From Blastobasis lacticolella (taxonomy: Eukaryota > Arthropoda > Insecta > Lepidoptera > Blastobasidae): a stretch of 64,000 bases of DNA. Both the position numbers and the translations under genes were made by a program. The stretch is taken from NCBI GenBank assembly GCA_905147135.1, contig LR990039.1, positions 34,655,708 to 34,719,707 of the forward strand, given 5' to 3'. Of the stretch, positions 12,301-19,453 are shown piece after piece. Under the pieces are notes generated by a model. The model saw only the letters and a list, made by a program, of their open reading frames with translations. It was not told the origin of the DNA and ran no database searches. The stretch's first letter is position 1, and each line of letters opens with the position of its first letter.

Positions 12301-14630
12301 TAGTGACATCATTTTCAAACTACAAAAGCGAGCTGTAAGAGCAATATATGGATTACGTCGACGTGATTCGCTCAAAGAATTGTTTAAAGAAATTGATGTA
12401 TTGACTTTCTCAAGTCAATATATATTTGATAATATTATGTATGTTAGAAAGCATATTACCCAATTTGCTAAAAATACTGATATTCATAATGTAAATTTAA
12501 GAAACAAAAATAAACTGGTAACACCGTTGTTCAGACTAAGTAAAGTAAATTCATCTTTCATGGGTAACTGTATAAGATTTTATAATCATATTCCTGAATG
12601 TATTATTAATTTGCCTGAATTACAATTTAAAGATAAGGTGAAAACAACTTTAATGAAAAAAGCCTATTATAAAATTGATGAATATATCAATGACAAAAAT
12701 GTATGGTGTACTACTAGCTCTTCGAAATAGGAAGTTATTTATAAATTTATAATTTTGTTAATTGAGTGAGGATGATTTGATGTGTAATAGTCATTGAATA
12801 ACAAATATTTTTTTAATGTGTACGGCATTGGCAGCGCATGCTCACTTAAAAGTCTGCCTGGTGGTGGCATGGGGGTCGGGTCGTTCTCTTCCCTCAAATA
12901 TGGTTGAATTGGACGATGGCTGGGCCCTGCGTCATGCTCGTGAACGGGTGCTGCCTTGGTGGACCGGCCTGCTTTTGCTGTGCCATTTTTTATGTTTTTG
13001 AAATTTATTTTTATTTTTGGTTATCTTCACCGATTTGTAGAAGTTCACATCATATTCCAATCAAGACAGGCTCACTCAAATTAAATTGACAAATGTATCA
13101 ATGCAATGTAATCATATTTAAATGTACCTGTGGGTTTCTTGCCGTTTCTTTTTCCCACAGATGGTCATTTTCCTAACTGAAGCGGCATACTGACAGACAG
13201 ACGACATTCTTTTTACTTATTTGTTCCGAGCTCAGGGCGCGACGCGGGTAGGCCGGCTGGGGCGTGCGGGTGTGAGCGCCGGCGGGCTGGCTGGGGCCGG
13301 GCGCGCGCCGCACATGATTCGCCTAGGCGGTTATGTGCGTGGCGCGTATCGGTGCCCGGTGTCTCGCCGGAGTAAGCCCTCGCGCGCGCTGATCGGTCTG
13401 CATGCGTCGCCCCCTACCTGGATGAGCTCGCTTAACTTCCCTTTGTTTTCCGTTAGATTTTTGACTTTTGAAAAGAGATTAATTAACGTAATCCTAATTC
13501 AATAAATACTTTTTTATTTTCATTTTCATTTTCATTTTCATTTTCATTTTCATTTTCATTTCATTTTCACTACGACGTCGTAGTCGAGCACAATTTATTC
13601 TTTGAATATTTTCTAGTTATCTTCGCCCCTATAAATCCTAGTAATCTTGCTGCAGGTAGATAAAATCAGTCCTTTGAAAGACCATATTATATACTTACAA
13701 CATATTTGTAAGTCTTCCCATTGCAGGGTTCTACACTAGCCAAATAAATGAAAAACAGTTACTTTTTAAGCTTGTGACTGTGCTTCAGATTACCAGCTTA
13801 CTTCTCGAAATAATTCAGCCAATATCAATACTCTCTCGGCTTGATCCTAGTCACACACAACTTTTCGATCAGCACTATTAGCATTTTTCTCTTTCCCCCG
13901 ATTTCCCTAGATTTCTGTAGCCACTGGCGCTCGTGGGGATTCTGGGCGGAGTCGGTGCGCGGCGGCGAGTTCCTGGCGCGGCGCTGCGACGACCACGACG
14001 CGTTCTTGCGCGGAAACTGCGATAAGGAGCTTGTCGATATGGGCGTCAGAGCCAGCCCTGAGTGAGTTCCACCCTTTGAAACTTTTAAGTATATTCAGCG
14101 GGAGAAGCCTGACGCGACAAATGGGATTACACGACCCGTAAAAAAGCATTCAGATAGGCGGCCCAGACCGTATGGAACTCGTCGCCATTGTCCAGGGCGC
14201 CTGCAATATGCCTGCCTGCAGCCCTTAACATCAAGAGCGTTTGACTGTCTTTTTGTACCACAAAACGGAGTAGATCAGGAAACGCCAATGCGTTATCTAT
14301 GAATGTTTTAGTATTTGTTATTTTTTTATTTAATTCATAGAATTCTAGCTCAGTATACGTACCTTTATGTATATTATAAAGGTACATACTTTTATGTGTA
14401 AAGGTTACGTAAGTTTTCTCTTATGAATGATGTCCTGGACGACGGTGGCCGCTTCCATAAGGGCCGTACGTGTGCTTTTCCTAAGGCAATTAAAAAAGTT
14501 AAGCTAGTAACGAATTTATTTTATTTATTTATTTACATTTTTATATTTATCTTCTAGTCTTAAAGGCAACTACTATCTGCGAACTGCAGCGAAGGAGCCC
14601 TACGCGCTCGGCAAAAACGGCGCTGCTTGA
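221..14630 (+). CDS. Pancreatic-lipase-family secreted lipase, 8-exon model
   Basis: Predicted neutral lipase or phospholipase A1-like serine hydrolase (alpha/beta hydrolase, pancreatic lipase family), expected to be secreted and to hydrolyse ester bonds of acylglycerols or phospholipids. Model: 221-314, 1361-1412, 1903-2007, 2926-3067, 11263-11411, 11673-11887, 13911-14061, 14558-14630. All introns are GT-AG, all phases match, and the sum is 981 bp (326 aa), normal for insect members. Visible landmarks: PTVVYAHG (about residues 77-84), oxyanion/strand region NVLLLDW, nucleophile elbow GHSLG with Ser159, GLDPA with Asp186, and CSHWRS with His257, so the triad is complete. The lid and beta9 region is short, as in insect lipases, and no PLAT domain follows. 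The fourth intron is 8.2 kb because of a LINE insertion. The substrate cannot be told from sequence. Exon 1 is the only weak part. Confidence 0.85.
315..1360. other. Lipase intron 1 (non-coding)
   Basis: No supported gene. Holds a dispersed repeat at about 560-700. The segment 720-950 is open in several frames but resembles no family I know. The rest is AT-rich. Confidence 0.5.
560..700 (+). repeat. Lepidopteran dispersed repeat (SINE/MITE-like)
   Basis: Contains AGCCAAATCGGTTCAGGCGT followed by TCTTGAGTTATAAATTGTGT and AACACGACTTTCTTTT. From general knowledge this resembles a very common short interspersed repeat in moth and butterfly genomes. Boundaries are approximate. Confidence 0.5.
1361..1412 (+). 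CDS. Lipase exon 2
   Basis: 52 bp between the acceptor gtcatttcag and the donor gtaagac. Reads PAGRSAKLYDVVLRHYG, the expected first strand of the lipase core. Starts with two bases that complete a Val codon and ends with GG, completed to Gly by exon 3. Confidence 0.75.
1655..1830 (+). mobile_element. 3' end of a CR1/jockey-type LINE, truncated copy
   Basis: Lies in intron 2 of the lipase. It matches the tail of the element at 63370-63575: both share TAATGCGTACGG, GTGAATAGGCTGTTCCTAGA and CAGGCATGCTCCATCTTCG, then a run ending in AATAAAAA. The encoded tail (RTG/AKEWNTLPASV, then a Phe/Leu-rich end) is the usual C-terminus of a LINE reverse transcriptase ORF. A stop and indels make it dead. 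5' truncated. Confidence 0.75.
1903..2007 (+). CDS. Lipase exon 3
   Basis: 105 bp after the acceptor atggttggcag, with donor GG|gtgagc. Encodes ...QLLEDKFFGMQKPTVVYAHG, the strand and turn that precede the oxyanion-hole region in pancreatic-type lipases. The split Gly codons at both edges match the neighbouring exons. Confidence 0.85.
2489..2830 (-). pseudogene. C-terminal fragment of a CCHC/PD-type retroelement ORF
   Basis: The reverse strand reads ..FAVETLGPWGPEAKKLF.. and ..GSFLGQRIGIAIQRGNAAS.., clearly homologous to the larger copy at 47672-48778 (PIAVETMVSWGSEAKA; AIAIQRGNAASVMGT). That copy carries zinc-knuckle and PD...D motifs upstream. Only the extreme C-terminus remains here, in lipase intron 3. 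The donor element is not identified with certainty. Confidence 0.7.
2926..3067 (+). CDS. Lipase exon 4
   Basis: 142 bp after the acceptor ctgtccgcag, with donor GCG|gtgcgt. Encodes YVELSSDASVQTVVQAYL and then GGGYNVLLLDWANLAFGNYV, the N-V-(L/I)-x-x-D-W core strand typical of the family. Ends in phase 0, matching exon 5. Confidence 0.9.
3085..3170 (+). repeat. RTE/SINE-type tail
   Basis: TATTAGCCTGAATCAACCCA followed by CTGCTGGGAAAAGGTCTCCC is a degenerate form of a 3'-tail sequence very common in Lepidoptera and usually attached to RTE-type LINEs and their SINEs. Lies just inside lipase intron 4. Confidence 0.5.
3171..4622. other. Lipase intron 4, 5' part
   Basis: AT-rich intron sequence with no supported gene. 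A short dispersed repeat lies at 4300-4412. It ends at the target-site duplication of the LOA-type LINE. Confidence 0.5.
4300..4412 (-). repeat. Dispersed SINE-like repeat
   Basis: Contains CTCCAACCCGCCTGCGAAGC, GGGAGAGGCCCTAAGTCC and GCAGTGGACTGTTACGGGCT. Related pieces occur at 17480-17660, 20575-20642, 22485-22612 and 46680-46925. Confidence 0.6.
4623..4634. repeat. Target-site duplication, left (3' end of LINE)
   Basis: GTTATAAGGGTA, identical to 10299-10310, and immediately next to the AAAT-type tail of the LINE. Confidence 0.9.
4683..8342 (-). pseudogene. LINE ORF2: AP endonuclease, RT, RNase H (broken)
   Basis: Starts at ATG 8342-8340. AP endonuclease 8342-7560: QANLHHDAAAS, ALIQEPW, GCDANAHHTTWGS and MSDHNH motifs. 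RT about 7100-5900: RPISLSSFMLKTMEK, TTRGCPQGGVLSPLLW and the catalytic box GFADDLVV. RNase H 5580-5080: YTDGSKSGDH, FQAEVYAI, HSDSQAAL and IEGNEIADELAK, so its D-E-D-D residues are present. C-terminus 4985-4683: GHCGLN, then CRFCKEDETPLHLICKC. Four lesions: a frameshift at about 7500-7545 on a hairpin, a TAG at 6601-6599 inside FLDI-GAFDN, a frameshift near 5600 and another near 5040. Dead for autonomous movement. Confidence 0.88.
8340..8344 (-). promoter_or_regulatory. UAAUG stop-start overlap (ORF1/ORF2 translational coupling)
   Basis: On the - strand ORF1 ends ..AAA TAA and ORF2 begins ATG GCG ACC, sharing the A at 8342 (TAATG). The same pentanucleotide is the known termination-reinitiation site of Bombyx SART1 (established knowledge). 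Its use here is inferred. Confidence 0.7.
8342..9643 (-). CDS. LINE ORF1 protein (DUF4780-like), intact
   Basis: 433 aa, uninterrupted. N-terminal third: acidic, then basic (ARKRFRRLREMD; KRTRSEEESPQDQRKKTPKT). A globular middle, roughly residues 130-310, contains GENPLTEEQTGLVRRALVD and KPGWILVVCENEASKHWLM and resembles DUF4780, a domain I associate with ORF1 of LOA-type LINEs. The Arg/Gly-rich tail (MYRGRGNTRGRGQG) suggests RNA binding. No CCHC knuckles. The TAA stop overlaps the ATG of ORF2 by one base. Expected role: an RNP-forming nucleic-acid chaperone for the element's RNA. It is intact while ORF2 is broken. Confidence 0.82.
   Translation of the reverse strand: MEVVEIDSGAEGELLASPTPRIDDATVKAQPEVDGGSNVTDTEGTSASDSIIPGSHHRLSGAARKRFRRLREMDVGLKEALVLCRQPWKEIPRLLPEAKSLKRTRSEEESPQDQRKKTPKTQEGRAKPTFSEVAGSVRVGIRGENPLTEEQTGLVRRALVDLISKEGMGEGPKFVSFSQKPGWILVVCENEASKHWLMRAVPSVKPWPEAKLSVLSESELPKPAVVTAFIPSIDATSIDEAIKLLGTQNRGLNTHLWKVLHSRGEEGGIIATFAVDDPSVEILKGSQGKAAIGFRSIDFKIKGDPAKVAPVQPGSSTSEVTQAPATVTAEKQGGSIPQGTRPPLNLAAKGGAKTKQAPAKGTMASNIGQKGGSIPQGMRPSVDFSARGGGMYRGRGNTRGRGQGETQSGRGFFNPQKGRGKTKPPHSFTQRGK
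9801..10247 (-). CDS. Upstream ORF of the LOA-like LINE (candidate ORF0)
   Basis: 148 aa, with its ATG 51 bp from the element's 5' end. The N-terminal half is Gln/Asn/Arg/Gly-rich (..TQNNNNQRGDFDQQGQRG..) and basic (KPKSNRKQKRG). The C-terminal half is low in recognisable features. The second LOA-like copy has a similar short basic ORF upstream of its ORF1 (61918-62169, ..YNNNCK..GQRGRGGKP..). I do not recognise a domain. It could be a separate product, or the original N-terminus of ORF1 split by mutation, since ORF1 begins about 160 bp downstream. Confidence 0.45.
   Translation of the reverse strand: MNYKYNTDYGQPSGSWRTQNNNNQRGDFDQQGQRGLPQQHGQPSQRQLKPKSNRKQKRGAPISPPPRVRSRLQSSWEIPRNFLLERKRCAGAPWGSASNYPVAWCTNATVLVYCAVGFLLVEREETGPKPRCNANRAEGCVAGGMSGL
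10299..10310. repeat. Target-site duplication, right (5' end of LINE)
   Basis: GTTATAAGGGTA, identical to 4623-4634. Marks the 5' terminus of the LINE at 10298. Confidence 0.9.
10480..10640 (+). mobile_element. RTE-like reverse transcriptase relic
   Basis: The + strand reads ..PWLLMYVDDIALTDLQGAT.., with the YVDD catalytic box followed by IAL, typical of RTE-type RTs. A frame change leads into KWKESLEKLNVEKT. Very short and broken. Lies just outside the LOA insertion in lipase intron 4. Confidence 0.55.
10641..11262. other. Lipase intron 4, 3' part
   Basis: AT-rich, with no supported gene. Ends at the acceptor of exon 5. Confidence 0.4.
11263..11411 (+). CDS. Lipase exon 5 (nucleophile elbow)
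   Basis: 149 bp after the acceptor ctgttgatgcag, with donor CCCAG|gtaatc. Encodes IGEATAKALAVLL followed by LHLVGHSLGAHVLAAAARAL. GHSLG is the GxSxG nucleophile elbow carrying Ser159. Very GC-rich compared with the surrounding AT-rich introns. Confidence 0.95.
11673..11887 (+). CDS. Lipase exon 6 (catalytic Asp, short lid)
   Basis: 215 bp after the acceptor tgtgtcggcag, with donor TACGAAG|gtgggtc. Encodes LTGLDPAYPGF (Asp186), then DAADFVDVIHTDGGGYG and GHADYWPNGG, ending near PGCLTGSIFL. The HxDYWPNGG..QPGC pattern is characteristic of pancreatic-type lipases. The lid loop is short. Confidence 0.95.
11970..13030 (+). mobile_element. Jockey-type LINE, 3' third
   Basis: The uninterrupted frame up to the stop at 12728-12730 reads from NNLVLNSKKTKCVYF through FLGVNIDSKIQWGPHI, YGIILWGKCADSDIIF, LQKRAVRAIYGL and NCIRFYNHIP to YYKIDEYINDK. 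This is the thumb and C-terminal connection region of a jockey-superfamily RT. The catalytic core is missing (5' truncated). A 3' UTR follows with GTGAACGGGTGCTGCCTTGG, shared in inverted orientation with 15295-15330. About 750 bp without a stop suggests a fairly recent insertion. It lies in lipase intron 6 directly behind exon 6. Confidence 0.8.
13190..13505. other. GC-rich island in lipase intron 6
   Basis: GGCCGGCTGGGGCGTGCGGG and similar, markedly GC-rich between AT-rich flanks, ending in AATAAATAC before a CATTTT microsatellite. No coding or RNA signature recognised. It may be a retroelement UTR. Confidence 0.3.
13513..13569. repeat. (TTTTCA)n microsatellite
   Basis: Nine or so near-perfect TTTTCA hexamer units, with one shortened unit close to the end. 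Confidence 0.95.
13911..14061 (+). CDS. Lipase exon 7 (catalytic His)
   Basis: 151 bp after the acceptor gatttccctag, with donor CCTGA|gtgagt. Encodes FCSHWRSWGFWAESV, with the catalytic His257 in the C-x-H-x-R-S context, and then Cys residues (ARRCDD, RGNCDKE) likely to form disulfides. Confidence 0.93.
14558..14630 (+). CDS. Lipase exon 8 (terminal)
   Basis: 73 bp after the acceptor tatcttctag. Encodes LKGNYYLRTAAKEPYALGK and ends at TGA 14628-14630. The GNYYLRT motif is the usual C-terminal strand of this family. No canonical AATAAA is obvious just downstream. Confidence 0.9.
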
Positions 14631-15039
14631 ACCTTTATCAATCCTGAAGGAATGAAAGTAAATACTTAACAGCACAATGAGTTGAATTTTTACGCTGGAG
14701 AAAGAAAAGTCATATTTTTATTACCTAATTTATTTTATATTGTTGGTATTATGTACATAAGAAAATAATTTTATTTCAATACGTTACTTCTTTTATTTTT
14801 CATGTAACCAAGTTCGTCGACGCCTGAGGTTGTCATGCGCGCAATGTGACGATATGAAACTTTGTTTTATTTTATCATTAGGACATGTGGTTTATTTTGA
14901 TTAATAAGTAGGAACTGAGGCATGAGTCAAGGCTACCCTTGACTTTCTTATTAAATATATGAAATTCCATACAACAATCACCATTTTGATCACTGTTCCT
15001 AGAAGCCAGAATGACTTTGAAATATCAAATTTCAAAAAA

Positions 15040-15335
15040 TTCAAAATTCAAAATTTCTTTATTGATTAGGACATTAAATATCTCTTTCAATCGTCAAAAA
15101 GGAGGGGGTAGGAAAGTAGGATGGAAACACACAGTGACACGCTGACCGCCCTATGGCCTTAGATAAACGTATCCCTCGCCAACCACGACCGAACCGTGCT
15201 CGACAATGCCAGGCAGAGCCAGAACGCTATATACTATTATATAGGTATGTCTAGTATAATTAAGAATAACCACCTAAAACTACAGCAAGAGTAAGCCAGT
15301 CCACCAAGGCAGCACCCGTTCACGTATCAAAAGTC
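15040..15335 (-). mobile_element. Jockey-type LINE 3' UTR fragment
   Basis: Shares ATCTCTTTCAATCGTCAAA and GAAACACACAGTGACA with 26430-26605, and (inverted) GTGAACGGGTGCTGCCTTGG with the 3' UTR at about 12935-12975. These are therefore three copies of one family's 3' end. Non-coding. Confidence 0.65.
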
Positions 15336-17479
15336 ATACTTCCTCAAATCAACCCAATCTAGTTGTAGGTAAACCTAGAAGAGGTACCAATTTTCATGCT
15401 TTTAAGACCATTTTGCAGGTTTTCAGTTAAAGTCGGGGTGTACCGCTAGCACTACAGATTGCTCTGTATTTGAGCGATTTCATCTGAGATCTGCGGTATC
15501 AAATCAATGACTGATACGCATAAAAATTGTGATCGATTCAAATATCGCAGGTAAATTGTTACTCACTGCACTGCACTTACCATAGTAGTACAGCTTAGAA
15601 TAGAATAGAATAACTTTATTGTTGAACTGTGTAGGTACATTTAGGTATTACAGATTATATTTGTGAGTCTCAACAGTTTGCCCATTTCGGACATACAATA
15701 TTTAAAATAGCAATAATTAAAAAGTAAAATTCACATCCATTTAAAACAATACCAAATAAAACTTGGAAATAAATCAAAATATGCAATGTCAAAATACGTA
15801 ATAAATCAAAAATGTCAAATTCAAATTAATTTGTCAATGAAATAATAATATGAATGTCAGTTTATAATTTACAATATCAAACTCTTATTTCGTCCAATTT
15901 AGTACTCTTAACTATGTACAAAAATATTTTCTTTTTATTGACATATTAAGTATTTTCAATGGTAGCAATTATTTGTTCAAGGTTTCAGTAATTAGGTTGT
16001 AAAATGAGACCTGGCAAAGCGATGATTGCTCTACGTGACCGAAGATGTGCACAGGGATGAGCCCTTTATAAACTAGAAAAACTAGACATCCTAGCCTAAC
16101 TGATGCTGTGCTTTGGATACCAACACTCAAAAAAATCCGCCCCATAGTTGTTGACACACTCAAAGTCAGAGTTTTGGTTGTTCATAAATGTTTAAAATAG
16201 AGACAATAAATATGTTTTCTCTAGCGAATGCCCCGTGCGTATGCATATGAACTGTTGACAGCGCGCCAACTTTATTTCTTGTATGGTCTGAGGTCCCAGG
16301 CCCTTAGAATGCGGATAGAAGGCTGGCCGAATTTGTCCTGTTGGATGGCGATGCTTCCCTGCTGACCCAAGTAGAGGCCAGTACAGGCCTTCTGACACAG
16401 AGTTCCCGATATAAGAAATTTACGCATGCTCCCTGCACTGCTCAAGAGTTTCGACTCTACATGGTGCAAATATGTTTTATTTTTGTCATAATATTCTCAT
16501 TCTGCGATGAGTACGTAGAGAACAAAAAATTGTCACGGGCCATGATTGTTCTTTCATTTCTACAGCCCTCTCTTCCGCGGCCTCAACGACGGGCACCTTA
16601 GCGTAGGTCGGTTGTTGCTAGTTCACGGCTTCAGAAACAGTCTTCCTCCATATATTTTTAGGTAGCGAGCAAGAGGCGCTCCCGAACCTATGAGTGGCCG
16701 TTATACCAGCTTGTGCACACAGGGTGCAGTCAGCCGCATTCGTATATGGGGCCGCTCTGTGCCCCGGCTGCCCACATCGGTAGCGTAACCCACTACGGTT
16801 TTCCGCGCAACAACAAATGATTCATTATGCCTGTACCGAACAGTGCCTGGTGTCGGGATTTGCTGCCGTTGAACTCAATAAAACAAATTAAGTACATTAA
16901 AATTTATATTTATTATTATCACTTACAGCTTTCAGCAAAGGTTTTTGTCTCTAATATATATTTTTATGATATATAATTGAATGTTGTAAACTTTAAATTG
17001 CAATTAATGCATAATTCATGTTTTATTATTTCAGCACTTATTCTGTTTCGTTCGTCAGTCCATAAATGGTGCATATGACTGAAATTCTTTCCACATAGGC
17101 ATATTCTATAATAGCCATTATCCTTTTGAACATTTCTTAAATGTTAGGCGTTTGTTTCTGCTCTAGGTATTTAAAAAAGTCTTCCATTGGGAACGCCACC
17201 GCCCGCGCTTTATCGATAAAATAATTTATCGAACCACCCATACTTCGGTATTATTGGCATATTGAACACCGAACACGGGGCTGAAATACCGAACAGTTTG
17301 GTAATAAACCAAACGCCTGGCAACGCTGGGCGGGAGGGGAAGGAAGTTGTAGTTTCGGTCCCTCCTCCCGTCCTCCGCTACAAGAACGGACGCGGTCCAC
17401 GAAAGCATTAATTTTGCTATTTATTATTTCTAACATTTTGAGTACAATAAATTATTAATTATATAATTGTAAATAAATA

Positions 17480-17660
17480 TATAGCTACATCATCACAACC
17501 CGTAACAGTCCACTACAGGACTTAGGGCCTCTCCCACGAAAAGGGAGGTTATTTTCATAGTCTCCACGCTTTTGCTTCGAAAACATTAGTCGCCTTCTAC
17601 GACACCCATGAGTGTAAGGGGTTGGTGCTATTCTACTCTGCCGGACACCACGCGGCTTAA
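17480..17660 (-). repeat. SINE-like dispersed repeat
   Basis: Contains AACAGTCCACTACAGGACTT, CTTCTACGACACCCATGAGT and ATTCTACTCTGCCGGACACC. The same blocks recur at 46840-46915, in the same order. Confidence 0.65.
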
Positions 17661-19018
17661 TATATAAAGCTTATTAAGAATAATTTATACTAAGTTACGT
17701 CTTGTCATCAAACAAGCATCTAGTTATCACAATAAGAGTTAAAGTAAAAGTGTAATCTCGGCTTAAACGTAAACTATTTAGTTTTTTTATATTTCTTTAT
17801 TTATAGTTTGCAAAAGGTTCTTTTTATCTATATTCCTATTTTCCAAAGCTTAAAGCAAGTTTTCCACTGTTTGGTTCCCTACTCTGATACATAAAGTTAT
17901 TTGCGATAAACGTTTAATAACTCGCATAACGCTTCATCGTTATCGTTCATCATTTTGATAGTAAGGATCATCCCCCTGCATATTTTGCGATAATTCTTAG
18001 AAACCGAACATTCTCCACAAATGAGTGTTGTGTACTTATTTATTTATTTAAATTTAATTCGAGTAGTATTAAATCAATAAATATCACCAAAGGCAGAGCT
18101 TTTATCTTTTTAGTTGAAAGCTTTTTTCGGAATGGGACTTACGTACCTAAGTAAATTACCGACTTGCAATGCGAGAGGTACGGTATAACATAATAATCAT
18201 CTTGTCGTTAATGTCCCGATTGTGCTCTCGAGAAAGAGGGCCCGGGGTCCGCCTTAACCATGATCCAGGATTTGGCGATCAGGTAATTACTGTGGAGCGA
18301 CTGCCATCTGACCTCCGTGACTCTGCTACCGGGAGCCTGACCAGATTGGATCATGGTTATAAATTCAGTTGCCTGAATTTGCAGGTTTCATCACCTTAAG
18401 AGCATCGGTTAGAATTCAACAAATGTACCACTCAGAAAACCGCCCGGCTACCGACGCTCCTTATGAAATATATTATTATGAAATAAAGTATGTTGTATGT
18501 TGTTGAACACATTATCTCACAAAACACTTTATTTTAGTTTAATTTGTGTTGTAAGTTTAACGCGTGTATCCGTGTCTCCCGAACGGATAAACCAATTTTA
18601 ATGCGGTTTTCTTTATTTGTACGCTCTTTTAATCGAAATTATTTCTATCTTTATTTAATCGAAAACGGTTCAGTAGTTAGAAGATATTTGAGTATGAGTA
18701 GACTTAGTAAAGAGTTTGTTTGGGATGTGTCGGTAGTTAATGTTCATCTTTGACTTGCGTTATCTCGCAAGATATGCCGCTTTCGACATTTTGAACATAA
18801 AGTGATCGATAGTTATTAAAGTTTTCTATCGATTGGCATCAGTTTTTTAAGTGGCCGCAAAATCGTTATATTTTACAAAATAGCGGAAAGTGGGTGTAAG
18901 TAGCCAGTTCTCTCTCTTCGCCTTATAATTTAATAAGACAATATCCGATCGAAATCAAGGCTCGTGGTCACACTGCTTTACAGTGTCCAACCCCGATTTA
19001 TGATAATGAGATCTCATT

Positions 19019-19453
19019 TCATTTGGCACTCGCTACGTCCTCGATGCTGTCTGGCAGACTGCGCCCTTTGGTCTCGGGTAATAGCAGGGTGACGAACGCA
19101 GCGAGGATAGGCGCTCCCCCGAATATCAGTGTGGGCAGCCACGGGACCGTCATGGCGAGGTTCGCGACGAACGGGGCCGCCATCGAGCCTATACGCATCG
19201 ATGTGGAGGACAACCCGATGCCCATGTTACGGACCACTGTGGGGTATAATTCCGAGGTGTAGATATATATGGTGGTGGCGTCGATAGCCGCGAAGCTCAC
19301 GCCGAGGCTACCCAATATCAGTGAGAGCCAGAACCCGGGGGAGATGCAGCCCAGTGTGATGATGCACAGCCCCGCCAGACAGAAGCAGCAAGCCGTAGTC
19401 GCCTTCCGCCCAAACTGGCGGATTAGCCAGATGGCTGACAGGTCTGCTGGGAT
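19019..19453 (-). CDS. SLC22-like exon 4 (terminal)
   Basis: 435 bp after the acceptor tttattgcag. Starts IPADLSAIWLIRQFGRKA, covers TM9-TM12 with ELYPTVVRNMG and LLLPETKGRSL, and stops at TGA (19021-19019). Confidence 0.94.
   Translation of the reverse strand: MPADLSAIWLIRQFGRKATTACCFCLAGLCIITLGCISPGFWLSLILGSLGVSFAAIDATTIYIYTSELYPTVVRNMGIGLSSTSMRIGSMAAPFVANLAMTVPWLPTLIFGGAPILAAFVTLLLPETKGRSLPDSIEDVASAK

Larger units (their letters stand above)
14631..19018. other. Convergent intergenic region, lipase to SLC22
   Basis: About 4.4 kb between the two convergent 3' ends. Contains a LINE tail (15040-15335), a SINE-like repeat (17480-17660) and short dispersed repeats near 18540-18680. No coding potential beyond short random frames. 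Segments 16200-16880 and 17160-17440 are unrecognised. Confidence 0.6.

Noticed and set aside
13221..13505. GC-rich frame as an exon of the lipase
   Set aside because: The translation is low-complexity Gly/Arg/Ala with no lipase similarity, and the phases of exons 6 and 7 already join perfectly without it.
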